From Antedon mediterranea (taxonomy: Eukaryota; Echinodermata; Crinoidea; Comatulida; Antedonidae), in the NCBI RefSeq assembly GCF_964355755.1, contig NC_092680.1, forward strand, positions 13,433,001-13,497,000: 64,000 nucleotides of DNA. The letters are read 5' to 3'. A program made the translations under genes and the position numbers. A model generated the notes under the pieces. The model ran no database searches. It was not told the origin of the DNA and saw only the letters and a program-made list of their open reading frames with translations. Positions within the stretch are counted from its first letter, which is position 1. Each line of letters opens with the position of its first letter. This document shows, piece by piece, positions 10,541-22,965 of this stretch.

Positions 10541-11048
10541 TTACAAAAAACGCCGCGTAACTTTTTGACTGGACAGTTGTAAGAACAGTCTTCATTAATC
10601 TAATATAATAGGTCGGCCAATCAAAACGCAAGTGAACAATTGGGACTTTACTTGTGATTTATGTCATTGGCCTGTCAGCACAGTCGTTTCTTTCTAGAAT
10701 TAAACGCACAAACTTGTATTGGGAATAATGTATGTGGTTATTACTATCGCATTTAGGTATTGATAATAATAATAATATGGCTTTTGAATATATAATTACT
10801 GTCTGTAGAATAACAATTATACATTTTCGGTTCGCGATGAAAAGTTATATGAATGGATTTGTAATAGGTATTTATAATAATAGTATATGGGTTGTATTAT
10901 TGCTAAGCTATCACCAAATCGCGTTATAACATTATTTCTCAGGGTTTTTTGCACCATTGATCAATACCAAACGCGTATCGGTATTATAGTTTTTAATGAA
11001 TCATTACATTAATAAAAAGTCTAATTCCGACTTATGTTTCGATCACAT

Positions 11049-11205
11049 AGTTCTGTGTCTACACTGTCCCAACTAGTTTAACAAAAAAAGTGTGATGTGC
11101 CCAAATATGGTAGTGATATACCCGATTATCGTAGTGATATGACATCGTCATGTCTATATAATATGGGCACATCATATTTAGTTTGATAGTATAGACAGAG
11201 CTTAA
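11049..11205. mobile_element. Small MITE with imperfect inverted ends
   Basis: The left part runs AGTTCTGTGTCTACACTGTC, then CCAACTAG and GTGTGATGTGCCCA. On the opposite strand the right part reads AGCTCTGTCTATACTATCAA, ACTA and ATGATGTGCCCA. The two arms are thus inverted copies of about 55 bp around a core that is itself partly palindromic (ATGACATCGTCAT). It is about 157 bp long and non-coding. Flanking duplications are not clear. Confidence 0.65.
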
Positions 11206-11227
11206 GGATTATATTTAAAAAAATGTT

Positions 11228-11453
11228 TTCTTACATTTTGAACGGAAGTATTTATTTGTTTATAAGCCCAATTTTCCAGTCTTAATTTTACATTTTGAAA
11301 AAAAAGTATTTTATTTGTTGATAAGCCCAATTGTGCAGTCTTATTTTACATTTTGAACGAAAGTATTTATTTGTTGATAAGCCCAATTTTGCAGTCTTAT
11401 TTTACATTTTAAACGAAAGTATTTATTTATTGATAAGCCGAATTTTCCAGTTT
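11228..11453. repeat. 61-bp tandem repeat (GAACGAAAGTATTTATTTG)
   Basis: Four tandem units share TTACATTTTGAACGAAAGTA, TTTATTTGTTGATAAGCCCA and ATTTTGCAGTCTTA. Dispersed extra copies occur at 12010-12098 and 12286-12330. After the array the block AATGACCCCTTCCACAGTGC to GGTTCTTTACGCCTCT (11459-11530) is also repeated at 12101-12155. Together they suggest an older, larger duplication of 11.2-11.6 kb into 12.0-12.35 kb. Confidence 0.85.
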
Positions 11454-12363
11454 AATAATAATGACCCCTTCCACAGTGCTTATACCATATACATTTTACA
11501 TGATATTGACCGTGGGTTCTTTACGCCTCTGATGCATTTGTTTTTATTGTACCTTTTTAATAAATTATTATATGTTTAGGCCTAATCACACCCAATTTAA
11601 TGAAACGGTCAGATTCCGATTTCAATTGAACGAAAGTAGTACTGTATTTATTATTCATTGATAAGCCAAGGGTCCCATGGCGTTAGCCGATATCTTGAGC
11701 ATTTGACTCTTGTGTCAACCTGTAACACAAATCATTCTTCAAAATCTAAAGAAAGAACCTCACACGTCTTTTTTGTGAGTGATACACTATGGATATGCCC
11801 ACGGAAATAATATGTGGACATTGCAAACAATCATAGGCCTACAGTAACAAACATAACATGGCTAATAAGCATAACATTCAGACTTGCTTGTTTTCTAGTG
11901 GATTTTTATTTACTTTAGCATGTAGAATAAAACTAGTAACAGTGGCTATATTAATAATTATACTGATTATCCTTGATGATGTTATCGCGTCTAATAATAA
12001 AATATTTTGTTGTTGATAAGCCCAATTTTTCAGCCTTGATTTTACATTTTGAACGAAAGTATTTATTTGCATGATAAGCCCAATTTTGCAGTCTTAATAA
12101 TGACCCTTCCACAGTGCATTTTACATGATATTGACCGAGGGTTTTTACGCCTCTATAGCCACTGATCAATACCATAATTAATGTACTTTTTTAAATGAAT
12201 ATTGAAATGTTTCAACATACCCAATTCAAAAAAACGGTCCGTTTTCGAGTTCAATCTTTTGATTAGAGAGGTTGGAGTTTCATTTTGAACGAAAGTATTT
12301 ATTTGATTGATAAGCCAAATTTCTAGTCCTAATGATTTGAGATTCAACGGGTTTTGCTTTCAA

Positions 12364-12427
12364 TTGTATAATAATATAATTATAATTATATATATATATA
12401 TATATAAATATAATATTAAGTATAATT
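12364..12427. repeat. AT microsatellite
   Basis: This is an AT-dinucleotide-rich tract (TATATATATATATATATA core) immediately upstream of the small ORF at 12428. It is low-complexity sequence only. Confidence 0.8.
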
Positions 12428-12604
12428 ATGAATTCACCAACACTTTCAGGCCCGGGGCCGAGTTTGTTTAGACCAGACTTCCATGCACAGCCACATGTTA
12501 AGGAATATGAATCTCTTTATGATTTTAATATGGTTCGAAATGATATTACACAGCAACGATTAGACAGCAACTGTGCAAGAGTCCAACTAATAAAATCGGA
12601 ATGA
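12428..12604 (+). CDS. Small ORF or terminal exon, unidentified
   Basis: This is an open frame of 58 residues starting MNSPTLSGPGPSLFRPDF and ending NCARVQLIKSE then TGA. Its composition is protein-like (mixed charge, few repeats), unlike the AT-rich surroundings. AACACTTTCAG just inside (ending about 12450) is a plausible splice acceptor, so the real coding part may be a terminal exon reading GPGPSLFRPDFHAQPHVKEY onward. I do not recognise the protein. No matching upstream exon was found on the plus strand. It could equally be a chance ORF. Confidence 0.3.
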   Translation: MNSPTLSGPGPSLFRPDFHAQPHVKEYESLYDFNMVRNDITQQRLDSNCARVQLIKSE

Positions 12605-12628
12605 TCAATTAATTGAACATTTGCAGCA

Positions 12629-12988
12629 TAAGGCCCATACACTAGGACGATAACGATCGACGATAAATAGACAAATGTGCATTTTTAATACATAAACCAA
12701 AAGAAATATAAACAATTCCTTTGATGAAAATTATATTTTCACACGTCCAATCAAATGACGTCATGATTAGTAAGACCAATAATATCATGACAATACAGCG
12801 ATTTTATTGTTTTTATTTATCATGACGTCATTTGATTGGAATTTGAATTATTTTTATCAAAGACAGCATAAATGATTATCCTATAGGTCTAGAACGAAAA
12901 CCTTTCTAATTTCTTTTGGTTTATGTAAAAAAAATGCATGCTATATATTTATCGTCCGTCGTTATCGTCATAGTGTAATTGGGCCTTT
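12629..12988. mobile_element. 360-bp foldback MITE
   Basis: The two halves are inverted copies over nearly their whole length. The ends are AAGGCCCATACACTAGGACG (12629) against the complement of CGTCATAGTGTAATTGGGCC (to about 12985). Further in are ACGATAACGATCGACGATAA and its counterpart TTATCGTCCGTCGTTATCGT, then CATAAACCAAAAGAAAT and ATTTCTTTTGGTTTATG. Finally CCAATCAAATGACGTCATGA (12758) pairs with TCATGACGTCATTTGATTGG (12819). There is no coding sequence. A transcript would form a long hairpin. Confidence 0.88.
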
Positions 12989-13304
12989 ATACAAAAAAAA
13001 TAAATTGATTACGAAGTTACATGTCATTTTCACCTTTCACCAAAAAACTAACCTTTTCAAAACTAATTAATTGTTACGAAGCCAATTTATATTATATATT
13101 TCATTAAAACTGAACTTTACGGTAAATGAAGAGTAAGTATCAGTTAATATGAATAATATAACTAGTAGGTCTATGAACTTGCGTCCAGACACAGAACTGT
13201 GACATTACTATCATAAATGTTGAAACCACTTATAAAACCTTTTTTTTAAAGAAAATATAATTGTGTTAGGAGAAGGCTAATAAACAAATAGATAATGTAC
13301 AAAC

Positions 13305-13409
13305 CTTTTTCTGGATTAATTAATGGAGCAGGCGTTCCTAATAATCTGCTGCTGCTACTAGACTGATTGTTCACCTTCTGACGATAATTGATTGGACCCC
13401 CCACGGCAT
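13305..13409 (-). CDS. Candidate internal exon of an unidentified gene
   Basis: On the minus strand a 105-nt open segment lies between a good acceptor (tttttgttggttatcag, ending 13410) and a good donor (G|gtttgt, 13304 downward). After a split first codon it encodes (D)AVGGPINYRQKVNNQSS, SSSRLLGTPAPLINPEK and a partial last codon. The exon is a multiple of three, phase-symmetric, and biased toward polar and serine residues as in a disordered linker. I do not recognise the protein. It is transcribed in the same direction as MEK but upstream of MEK's start, so it should belong to a neighbouring gene or to an alternative 5' part of the MEK locus. Confidence 0.45.
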
Positions 13410-13798
13410 CTGATAACCAACAAAAAATTTACGAGGACTGTTTCAATGATTTAATATCTGACGGTGTATTATTATAACATTGGCCTAGATTGACAGTCAA
13501 AGAAAGTCATTGTAAATACCTGATCCCTTTATGTTGACAGAGCCAAAATAAAGTTTTGACCATTATCGAATGATTATTTGACAGTGACTTATTATAATAC
13601 CGGCCTGGTTGACAGCAAAAACGAAGTTATTATTTATTGATCAAGATTTTACAGATTTCCGTCTACATCTCAATAATACTGTATTATCAGCAAAGGCTTT
13701 CATATAGACTCTCTTCTCCCAGACGTTTTTTGGGTCCAGCAGCTACCTATAAATTATAGTCGAGTTTCCAAATTCACAAAACTGTCAGCCTTAGATAC

Positions 13799-13889
13799 TA
13801 AAGCTACCGCTATGAAACAGCTTATTAATGAATGTGTCCTCCTGGGACATAGCTGGCTAGAGCCGCGGCGCGAAAAAATAAAATTTCAG
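13799..13889 (+). CDS. Weak exon candidate, plus strand
   Basis: A 91-nt open segment lies between acceptor-like AACTGTCAG and donor-like CAG|gtaaac. It reads LDTKATAMKQLINECVLLG, then HSWLEPRREKIKFQ. It is GC-richer than its surroundings at the end (CCGCGGCGCG). No partner exon was found and the protein is unknown. A repeat-derived segment is at least as likely. Confidence 0.2.
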
Positions 13890-15887
13890 GTAAACAATAG
13901 AGGGCGTTCTATAATAATGTAAAAATATATAGAGGGCGCTATATATGATAATATTAAGTTATACAAAAAATCTCGAGCGTAAATCATCTGGAATATCCAA
14001 TACCAAATTTAGTAGGCCTACCTGCAGTTTTGTGGTAATAAACAATGGGTAATGTCAGACACCGTTCCAGTGTTGTATATAGCCTAGCCACCTGGCCTAC
14101 GATAATGTTGTAGACATAACAATTACGCTACCAAATATTTTGGAAAGAAATCATCTTTACTTCAATAGAAAAGTCAAAGAAACCGTATTTCATAAAAAAT
14201 ACAAGGCATCTTTTTATTATACCCTGTTTGTTAGCAAGGTTGCTAAAATCCCTAAATATACAAGCAAAGTGGGAAGTCAAGTTGAGTAGGTAAAAATAGA
14301 ATAGACTGGGACAAAACATGGTACTGTAGAGTTCACAATATGAAACATTTACCAAAAGTCGCACAATTTAATTTTGAATTATTACATCGTATCTTAGATT
14401 GTAGAAAACATTTGAAGAAGTGAAACCAATAAAAGTGATTGTTGCGAAAAGTGTTGTATAAAAATAGAAAGTGAAAAACATATGTTGTACATCTTTAATA
14501 GCATTCAATTGATTTGAGTGAGTGAGTAAATTGATGCGAGAGTGAGATTTGATGGTAATTATAACATATATATGAACATGTTTCAAGAACAAACATTAGA
14601 AAATAAAATGGAATTTGCAATTCTTGATGAATTTATAGGAAAGCATAAAAGTCAAAGTTGAAGAATCAACCACTCTCACTCCTTGACTGTCTTATTGGCA
14701 ACGAGGACTGATTACTATAAATGCATGTTTTAATCCTGTTTTGGAGCTCCAGTTTCATATCAGAAAAAATGTATGTAAAGTATAGCAAATAACATTGCAG
14801 GAAAATGTCCAAAGTTGTTTACATAGATAAATGTGCTTCTTACACTATAAAGTGTATAATATTTATAAAATATATATAAACTAAACATGTGAATTATAAA
14901 TTAGATATTCAAATGATAATAATATGTATAAACCCATTTTTTAATCCTACCACAAACAATTGCCGATACATGCTCAAATAGATAAATGCTTATATAAAGT
15001 TCATATTTATGTTCAAAGGTCGATAACTTTACTTCCGGTCATTTTCTAACAAACGTTTGCATTACAATAAATATAAATATATATGGTCTAAGCAATTTGA
15101 GACCATCTTTAAATTTCTATGACCAGCCGGTTTTTAGATAAAGTGTGAGTCAAGGTCAAGGGTCAATAGTGCAGAAAATTAGCATTTTCTATTACATTGC
15201 GTCAAAATGTTCCATTACAATGAATATAAATATATATGCTCCGAGTATTTTGATACCAATTTCTTGTTGTTAGACCAAAGGGTTATGGAGACAGACATGG
15301 CCATTTGGTCGCCATTTTGAACTTGGGGCTGTTACCATGGTTACGGGATCGTGAACATTTTTTACCTAGCACTTTTGGTATCCATAGCACCATAATAAAG
15401 TAAAACTAAGTGAAATCATCTCACTTTGGGCATTAAAATTCAATTGCCAATCATTTATTTTGTCGATAATTAAAAGTCGTAATAAAGGAAGGTTAAGTTC
15501 AAAGCCTAGCCCTAGTGATAGAGATGTTGTGAGAGCACAGAAAAAATCATAATGGGGCCAAGAAATTCGTTGCCTCCCCGAGTTATTGTCTTTTGCAATG
15601 TTGTACTGCTTTCGCAGGCTCCTCAGCTTTGAGTTTACTTGCTTTGGAAACCGTATTTTTTGTACCCTTTTCTGCTGCCAATAAAAAATACCGTATTTTT
15701 TTTACCTGCGACATGAGGTCAACATCGTGTTTTTATTTTCTGTCGCCGTCAGCTGTTTACACACGTGTATAGCGAAGACGTCACAGTATTTACTATTTAA
15801 ATCTGTGTGAGGAAACAGGGGTGGGGAAGGAGGGGGTGGAGAAGGAGGGGGCGGGGAAGCTAAAATTCCTGGCAAACTAAAAGGTAA
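13890..15887. other. Intergenic, no gene seen; diverged ~150-bp repeat and G-rich tract
   Basis: No supported gene. The phrase ATTACAATAAATATAAATAT at 15061 returns at 15214 (ATTACAATGAATATAAATAT), 153 bp apart, indicating two diverged repeat units. A G-rich block (15818-15857, runs of 3-5 G on the plus strand) sits about 30 bp before the first satellite unit and could form a quadruplex. Short A/T microsatellites fill the rest. Confidence 0.6.
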
Positions 15888-18800
15888 CTAGATTTGAACT
15901 CGTCACTACGGACGAGTTAGGTTATCCGCAGCGCAAAGGCCACGTGCACGTCATACGTTGGAATATTGCGCACAGAAAAACGATTAAGGCATTGAAACAA
16001 TTTTAGTGTGCTCTCTATTTTTCGTCACGTCTAAGTATATACGGTGTACACTATATACTGTATACGTACTACATACAGTGCAGAATAGGTGAAAATAAGT
16101 GACCAAAGTTATTGACGCTTTTGAACATGATGACGTTATCACAATTTTTAAAATGGTGAATCGTGCGAAAGATAATTGATTGACCTAGACAACATAAAAA
16201 AATGGGGGGGAAATGGAATACAAATAAGTGGAGATGCGCTATATTAAATGTGACGAGCTACGAGGAAAGAGACAAAAATTCTATATTTTATATTCGAGTG
16301 GCCATACGGTGACGTCACAATGTCCGGTTAGCCATATTGATGCAAGATTTGATATCTGCAACTTATCTACTACCAGAATATGTAATTATAAAAAAGTTCA
16401 CCACGTAGTTTAGAATCTATGACTGTTTTAAAAAAGGCATAATTTTGACGAATTTTTGAACTTTTTCATCAAAAACGCGCGCAAATTGTTCAATTCTACG
16501 TGCTCGTATGACGTGATTTGAAGTCGAAATTGATTGAAAATTGGTAAATTTACTATAAAAGACTGAAAAAACAAAAATCAAGCAAAAAAAAGATGTTTTT
16601 GCGCTACGTGCGCACGCGCGCGTAAAAAAATTGCGCACCCGTGGGAAATTTTGAAATGCTCAAAATGACCTGAAACGCGTAGAAAGTTGATTAGAAATTG
16701 ATTTTACGCATTTTGAAATTTAAAACTCGCGTGCACGCGTAACTTTATGGGAAACATGCCATTTTTAATCCATAGAAAGTTTGCGCAAGATATGACTTAA
16801 ATGTTCACCAAGTTTCAATACAAAATGACTTTTAGTTTTTAATCTATGATCAATCATTGAAATTCATAAAATCGCGCGTAACTTACGCTGCGCGACTCTA
16901 AAGTAAAAAAACGAACGTCCTGCACATCTACCGCTACAGGTCAATATTATGACAAAGTTACAAAATCTTATGTTGGCCAGAATTAGAGATATGCGTGCAA
17001 CAAAATTCGTGGAAAGAAAGAAGAAAATAGAAAAAAAAGAACTAGATTTGAACTCGTCACTACGGACGAGTTAGGTTATCCGCAGCGCAAAGGCCACGTG
17101 CACGTCATACGTTAAAATATTGCGCCCAGAAAAACGATTAAGTCATTGAAACAATTTCAGTGTGCTCTCTATTTTTCGTCACGTCTGGGTATATACGGTA
17201 TACACTATATACTGTATACGTACTACATACAGTGCAGAATAGGTGAAAATAAGTGACCAAAGTTATTGACGCTTTTGGACATGATGACGTCATAAAAATT
17301 TTAAAAATGGTAAATCATTCGAAAGATAATTGATTGACCTAGGCAATATATAAAAATGGGGGAAAATGGAATACGGATAAGTGGAGATGCGCTCTATTAA
17401 ATGTGATGAGCTATGACGAAAGAGACAAAAATCCTATATTTGATATTCGTGTGGCCATACGATGACGTCACAATGTCCGGTTAGCCAAATCGATGCATGA
17501 TTCTATATCTACAACTCATCTACATTCAGAATATGTAATTTTAAAAAAGTTCACCACGTAGTTTAGAATCTATGACTGTTTAAAAAAAGGCATAATTTTG
17601 ACTAATTTTTGAACTTTTTCATCAAAAATGCGCGTAAATTGTTTAATTCTACGTGCTCGTATGACGTGATTTTTAGTCGAAATTGTTTGAAAGTTGGTAA
17701 ATTTTCTAAAAAAGACATGAAAAACAAAAATCAAGCAAAAAAATGATGTTTTTGCGCTACGTGCGCACGTGCGCGTAAAAAAAATTGCGCACGCGTGGGA
17801 ATTTTTGAAATGCTTAAAATGACATGAAACGCGTAGAAAGTTGATTAGATATTGATTTTTCGCATTTTGAAATTTTAAACGCGCATGCGCACGTAACTTT
17901 TTGTAAAACATGCCATTTTTAATCCATAGAAAGTTTGCGCATTATATGACTTAAATTTTCACCAAGTTTCAATACAAAATGAATTTTAGTTTTTAATCTA
18001 TGATCAATAATTGAAATTCATAAAATCACGCGTAACTTACGCTGCGCGACTCGAAATTTGAAAAAAAAAGTTTCTTGCACATCTACAGATATAGGGCAAT
18101 CTTTTGACAAAGTTATACAATCTTCTGTTGGCTAGAATTAGAGATACGCTGCCCACAAAAAATGGGAGAGAAGTGTGTAAAGAAAGAAATAAATACTAGA
18201 TTTGAACTCGTCACTACGGACGAGTTAGGTTATCCGCAGTCCTAAAGCCACGTGCACGTCATACGTTGGAATATTGCGCGCAGAAAAACGATTATGCCAT
18301 TGAAAAAATGTGAGTGCGCTCTCTATTCTGTGTCACGTCAAAGTGTATACGGTATACACTATATACCGTATACGTACTACGTACAGTTCAGAATAGGTGA
18401 AAATAAGTGACCAAAGTTATTGACGCTTTTGGACATGATGACGTCATCACAATTTTTAAAATGGTGAATCGTGCGAAAGATAATTGATAGACCTAGACAA
18501 CATAAAAAAAATGGGGGGAAATGGAATACAAATAAGTGAAGATGCGCTATATTAAATGTGACGAGCTACGAGGAAAGAGACAAAAATCCTATATTTTATA
18601 TTCGAGTGGCCATATGATGACGTCACAATGTCCGGTTAGCCATATTGATGCATGATTTGATATCTGCAACTCATCTACTACCAGAATATGTAATTATAAA
18701 AAAGTTCACCACGTAGTTTAGAATTTATGACTGTTTAAAAAAAGGCATAATTTTGACTAATTTTTGAACTTTTTCATCAAAAATGCGCGTAAATTGTTTA

Positions 18801-19392
18801 ATTCTACGTGCTCGTATGACGTGATTTTAAGTCGAAATTGTTTGAAAGTTGGTAAATTTTCTAAAAAAAACAGGAAAAACAAAAATCAAGCAAAAAATTG
18901 ATGTTTTTGCGCTACGTGCGCACGTGCGCGTAAAAAAATTGCGCACGCGTGGGAATTTTTGAAATGCTCTAAAGGACATGAAACGCGTAGAAAGTTGATT
19001 AGATATTGATTTTTCGCATTTTGAAATTTTAAACGCGCGTGCGCGCGTAACTTTTTGTAAAACATGCCATTTTTAATCCATAGAAAGTTTGCGCATTATA
19101 TGACTTAAATGTTCACCAAGTTTCAATGCAAAATGAATTTTAGTTTTTAATCTATGATCAATCATTGAAATTCATAAAATCGCGCGTAACTTACGCTGCG
19201 CAACTCCGAAATCGTCCAAAAGCTTGGCTGCACATCTACAGCTACAGGTCAATCTTATGACAAAGTTATACAATGTTATATTTGCCAGAATTAGAGATAT
19301 GCGACCAACAAAATTCGTGGAAAGAAAGAAGAACAAAGAAAAAGAAAAAGAAAAAAAAAAAAAAAAAAAAAAAGATCCTGACAATAACAAGG

Positions 19393-19417
19393 GGTTATCC
19401 GCCAAGTGCGGATAACC
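19393..19417. repeat. Junction hairpin of the satellite (representative)
   Basis: GGTTATCCGC-CAAGT-GCGGATAACC is a perfect 10-bp stem with a 5-base loop. It lies after the poly-A run and GATCCTGACAATAACAAG and two bases before the CTAG that opens the next unit. The next unit carries another GGTTATCCGC about 40 bp in, which can pair with the same right arm. Such modules precede 14 of the 25 internal junctions and are absent from 11. Four junctions hold two or three copies. Confidence 0.9.
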
Positions 19418-19667
19418 AACTAGATTTGAACTCGTCACTACGGACGAGTTAGGTTATCCGCAGTGCAAAAGCCGCGTGCACGTCATACGTTAGAATAGTG
19501 CGCGCAAAAAAATAAAACGATTATGGCATTGAAAAATGTTAGTGCGCTCTCTATGTTGCGTCGCGTCTAAGTATATACGGTATAACACTATATACTGTAT
19601 ACGTACTACATACAGTGCAGAATAGGTGAAAATAAGTGACCAAAGTTATTGACGCATTTGAACATGA

Positions 19668-19852
19668 TGACGTCATCACAATTTTTAAAATGGTGGATCA
19701 TGCGAAAGGTAATTGATTGATCTAGACAATATAAACAAATTGAGTGAAATGGAATAAGGATAAGTAGAGATGCGCTCTATTAAATTGACGAGCTATGACG
19801 AAAGAGAAAAAAATCCTATATTTTATATTCGGGTGGCCATACGATGACGTCA
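19668..19852. promoter_or_regulatory. Paired TGACGTCA (CRE) sites, one pair per satellite unit (representative)
   Basis: In this unit TGACGTCA occurs at 19668-19675 (in ATGATGACGTCATCAC) and at 19845-19852 (in ACGATGACGTCACAATG). The same two positions are kept in most of the 26 units, with a few point losses (for example 25683, 41257, 32845). The octamer is the known CREB/ATF binding site. Whether it is bound here is unknown. Confidence 0.6.
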
Positions 19853-22800
19853 CAATGTCTGGTTAGCCATATCAATGCATGATTCGAGAAAAACAACTCA
19901 TCTACTTCCAGAATCTGAAATTTTAAATATTTTCACCTCGGAGTTTAGAATCTATGACTGTTTTAAAAAAGGCATAATTTTTATGAATTTTTGAACTTTT
20001 TCATCAAAAACGCGCGCAAATTGTTCAATTCTACGTGCTCGTATGACGTGATTTTAAGTCGAAATTGTTTGAAAGTTGGTAAATTTACTAAAAAAAGACA
20101 GGAAAAACAAAAATCAAGCAAAAAAAAAATGTTTTTGCGCTACGTGCGCACGCGCGCGTAAAAAAATTGCGCACGCGTGGGAATTTTTAAAATGCTCAAA
20201 ATGACCTGAAACGCGTAGAAAGTTGATTAGAAATTGAATTTTCGCATTTTGAAATTTTAAACGCGCGTGCGCGCGTATCTTTTTGGAAATGTGCCATTTT
20301 AAATCCATAGAAAGTTAGCGCATGATATAAATTACACTTTTGCCAAGTTTCAATTAAAATTGCTTTTTGGTTTTCAATCTATGTTAAATACGCAAAATTC
20401 ACAAAATCGCGCGTAACTTACGCTGCGCGACTCTAAAGTCAAAAAACGAAACGTCCTGCACATCTACAGCTACAGGTCAATCTTATGAAAAAGTTACACA
20501 ATCTTCTGTTTGCCAGAATTAGAGATACGCTGCCAACAAAATTCAGGGAAAGAAAGAAGAATAACATAGAAAAAAAAAAAAAAAAAAAAAAAAAAAGATC
20601 CTGACAATAACAAGAGGTTATCCGCCAAGTGCGGATAACCAACTAGATTTGAACTCGTCACTACGGACGAGTTAGGTTATCCGCAGCGCAAAGGCCACGC
20701 GCACGTCATACGTTAAAATATTGCGCGCAGAAAAACGATTAAGTCATTGAAACAATTTCAGTGTGCTCTCTATTTTTCGTCACGTCTGAGTATATACGGT
20801 ATACACTATATACTGTATACGTACTACATACAGTGCAGAATAGGTGAAAATAAGTGACCAAAGTTATTGACGCTTTTGAACATGATGACGTCATCACAAT
20901 TTTAAAAATTGTGAATCATGCGAAAGATAATTGATTGACCTAGACAATATAAAGAAATGGAGGGCAATGGAATAGGGATAAGTGGAGAAGCGCTCTATTA
21001 AAAGTGATGAGCTATACGAAAGAGAAAAAAATCCTATATTTTATATTCGAGTGGCCATACGATGACGTCACTATGTCCTGATAGCCATATTGATACATGA
21101 TTCGATATCTACAACTCATCTACTACCAGAATATGTAATTATAAAAAAGTTTACCACGTAGTTTAGAATCTATGACTGTTTAAAAAAAGGCATAATTTTG
21201 ACAAATTTTTGGACCTTTTCATCAAAATTGCGCGCAAATTGTTCAATTCTACGTGCTCGTATGACGTGATTTTAAGTCGAAATTGATTGAAAATTGGTAA
21301 ATTTACTAGAAAAGGGTGGAAAAACAAAAATCAAGCAAAAAAAAGATGTTTTTGCGCTACGTGCGCACGGGCGCGTAAAAAAAGTGCGCACGCGTGGGAA
21401 TTTTTGAAATGCTCAAAATGACATGAAACGCGTAGAAAGTTGATTAGAAATTGATTTTTCGCATTTTAAAATTTTAAACGCGCGTGCGCGCGTAATATTT
21501 TGTAAAATATGCCATTTTTAATCCATAGAAAGTTTGCGCATTGTGTGACTTAAATGTTCACCAAGTTTCAATACAAAACGACTTTTAGTTTTTATTCTAT
21601 GATCAATCATTGAAATTCACAAAATCACGCGTAACTTACGCTGCGCAACTCGAAATTTGAAAAAAAAAGTTTCTTGCACATCTACAGATATAGGGCAATC
21701 TTTTGACAAAGTTATACAATCTTCTGTTGGCTAGAATTAGAGATACGCTGCCCACAAAAAATGGGAGAGAAGTGTGGAAAGAAAGAAATAAATACTAGAT
21801 TTGAACTCGTCACTACGGACGAGTTAGGTTATCCGCATCGCAAAACCCACGCGCATGACACCTAAGTTAGAATATTGCGCGCAGAAAAACGATTATGCCA
21901 TTGAAAAAATGTTAGTGAGCCCTCTATTGTGTGTCGCGTCTAAGTGTGTACGGTATACACTATATACTGTATACGTACTACATAAATAGGTGAAAATAAG
22001 TGACCAAAGTTTTTTACGCATTTGAACATGATGACGTCATCAAAATTTTAAAAATGGTGAATCATGCGAAAGATAATTGATTGATCTAGACAATATAAAA
22101 AAATTGAGTGAAATGGAATATGGATAAGTGGAGATGCGCTCTGTTAAATTTGACGAGCAAAGACGAAAGAGAAAAAAATCCTATATTTTATATTCGGGTG
22201 GCCATACGATGATGTCACAATGTCCGGTTAGCCATATCAATGCATGATTAAAGAAAAACAACTCATCTACTTCCAGAATATGTAATTTTAAAAAAGTTCA
22301 CCACGTAGTTTAGAATTTATGACTGTTTAAAAAAAGGTCTAATTTTGACGATTTTTTGAAGTTTTTCATCAAAAACACGCGCAAATTATCCAATTCTACG
22401 TGCTTGTGTGACGTGATTTTAAGTCGAAATTGATTGAAAATTCATAAATTTACTAGAAAAGGCTGAAAAAACAAAAATCAAGCAAAAAAAAGATGTTTTT
22501 GCGCTACGTGCGCACGCGCGCGTAAAAAAATTGCGCACGTGTGGGAATTTTTGAAATGCTCAAAATGACATGAAACGCATAGAAAGTTGATTAGAAATTG
22601 ATTTTTCGCATTTTGAAATTTCAAACGCGCGTGCGCGCGTAACTTTTTGTGAAACATGCCATTTTTAATCCATAGAAAGTTTGCGCATGATCTCACTTAA
22701 ATTTTCACAAAGTTTCAATACAAAACAACTTTTAGTTTTTATTCTATGATCAATCATTGAAATTCATGAAATCGCGCGTAACTTACGCTGCGCAACTCCA

Positions 22801-22934
22801 AAATCGTCCAAAAGCTTGGCTGCACATCTACAGCTATAGGTCAATCTTATGACAAAGTTATACAATCTTATGTTGGCCACAAGATAGAGATGTGCTGCGA
22901 ACAAAATTCGGGGAAAGAAAGAAGAATAACATAG

Positions 22935-22965
<31 letters not shown>

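Noticed and set aside
14128-14592. Two minus-strand frames of 74-78 codons
   Set aside because: Their composition is that of AT-rich non-coding DNA, with no splice-bounded segment or motif that I recognise.
17405-17440. Hammerhead-ribozyme-like GATGAG...CGAAAG in satellite units
   Set aside because: The base before TGATGA is G or T rather than the required C, stem II cannot form, and many units read TGACGAG or lack the CGAAA spacing.
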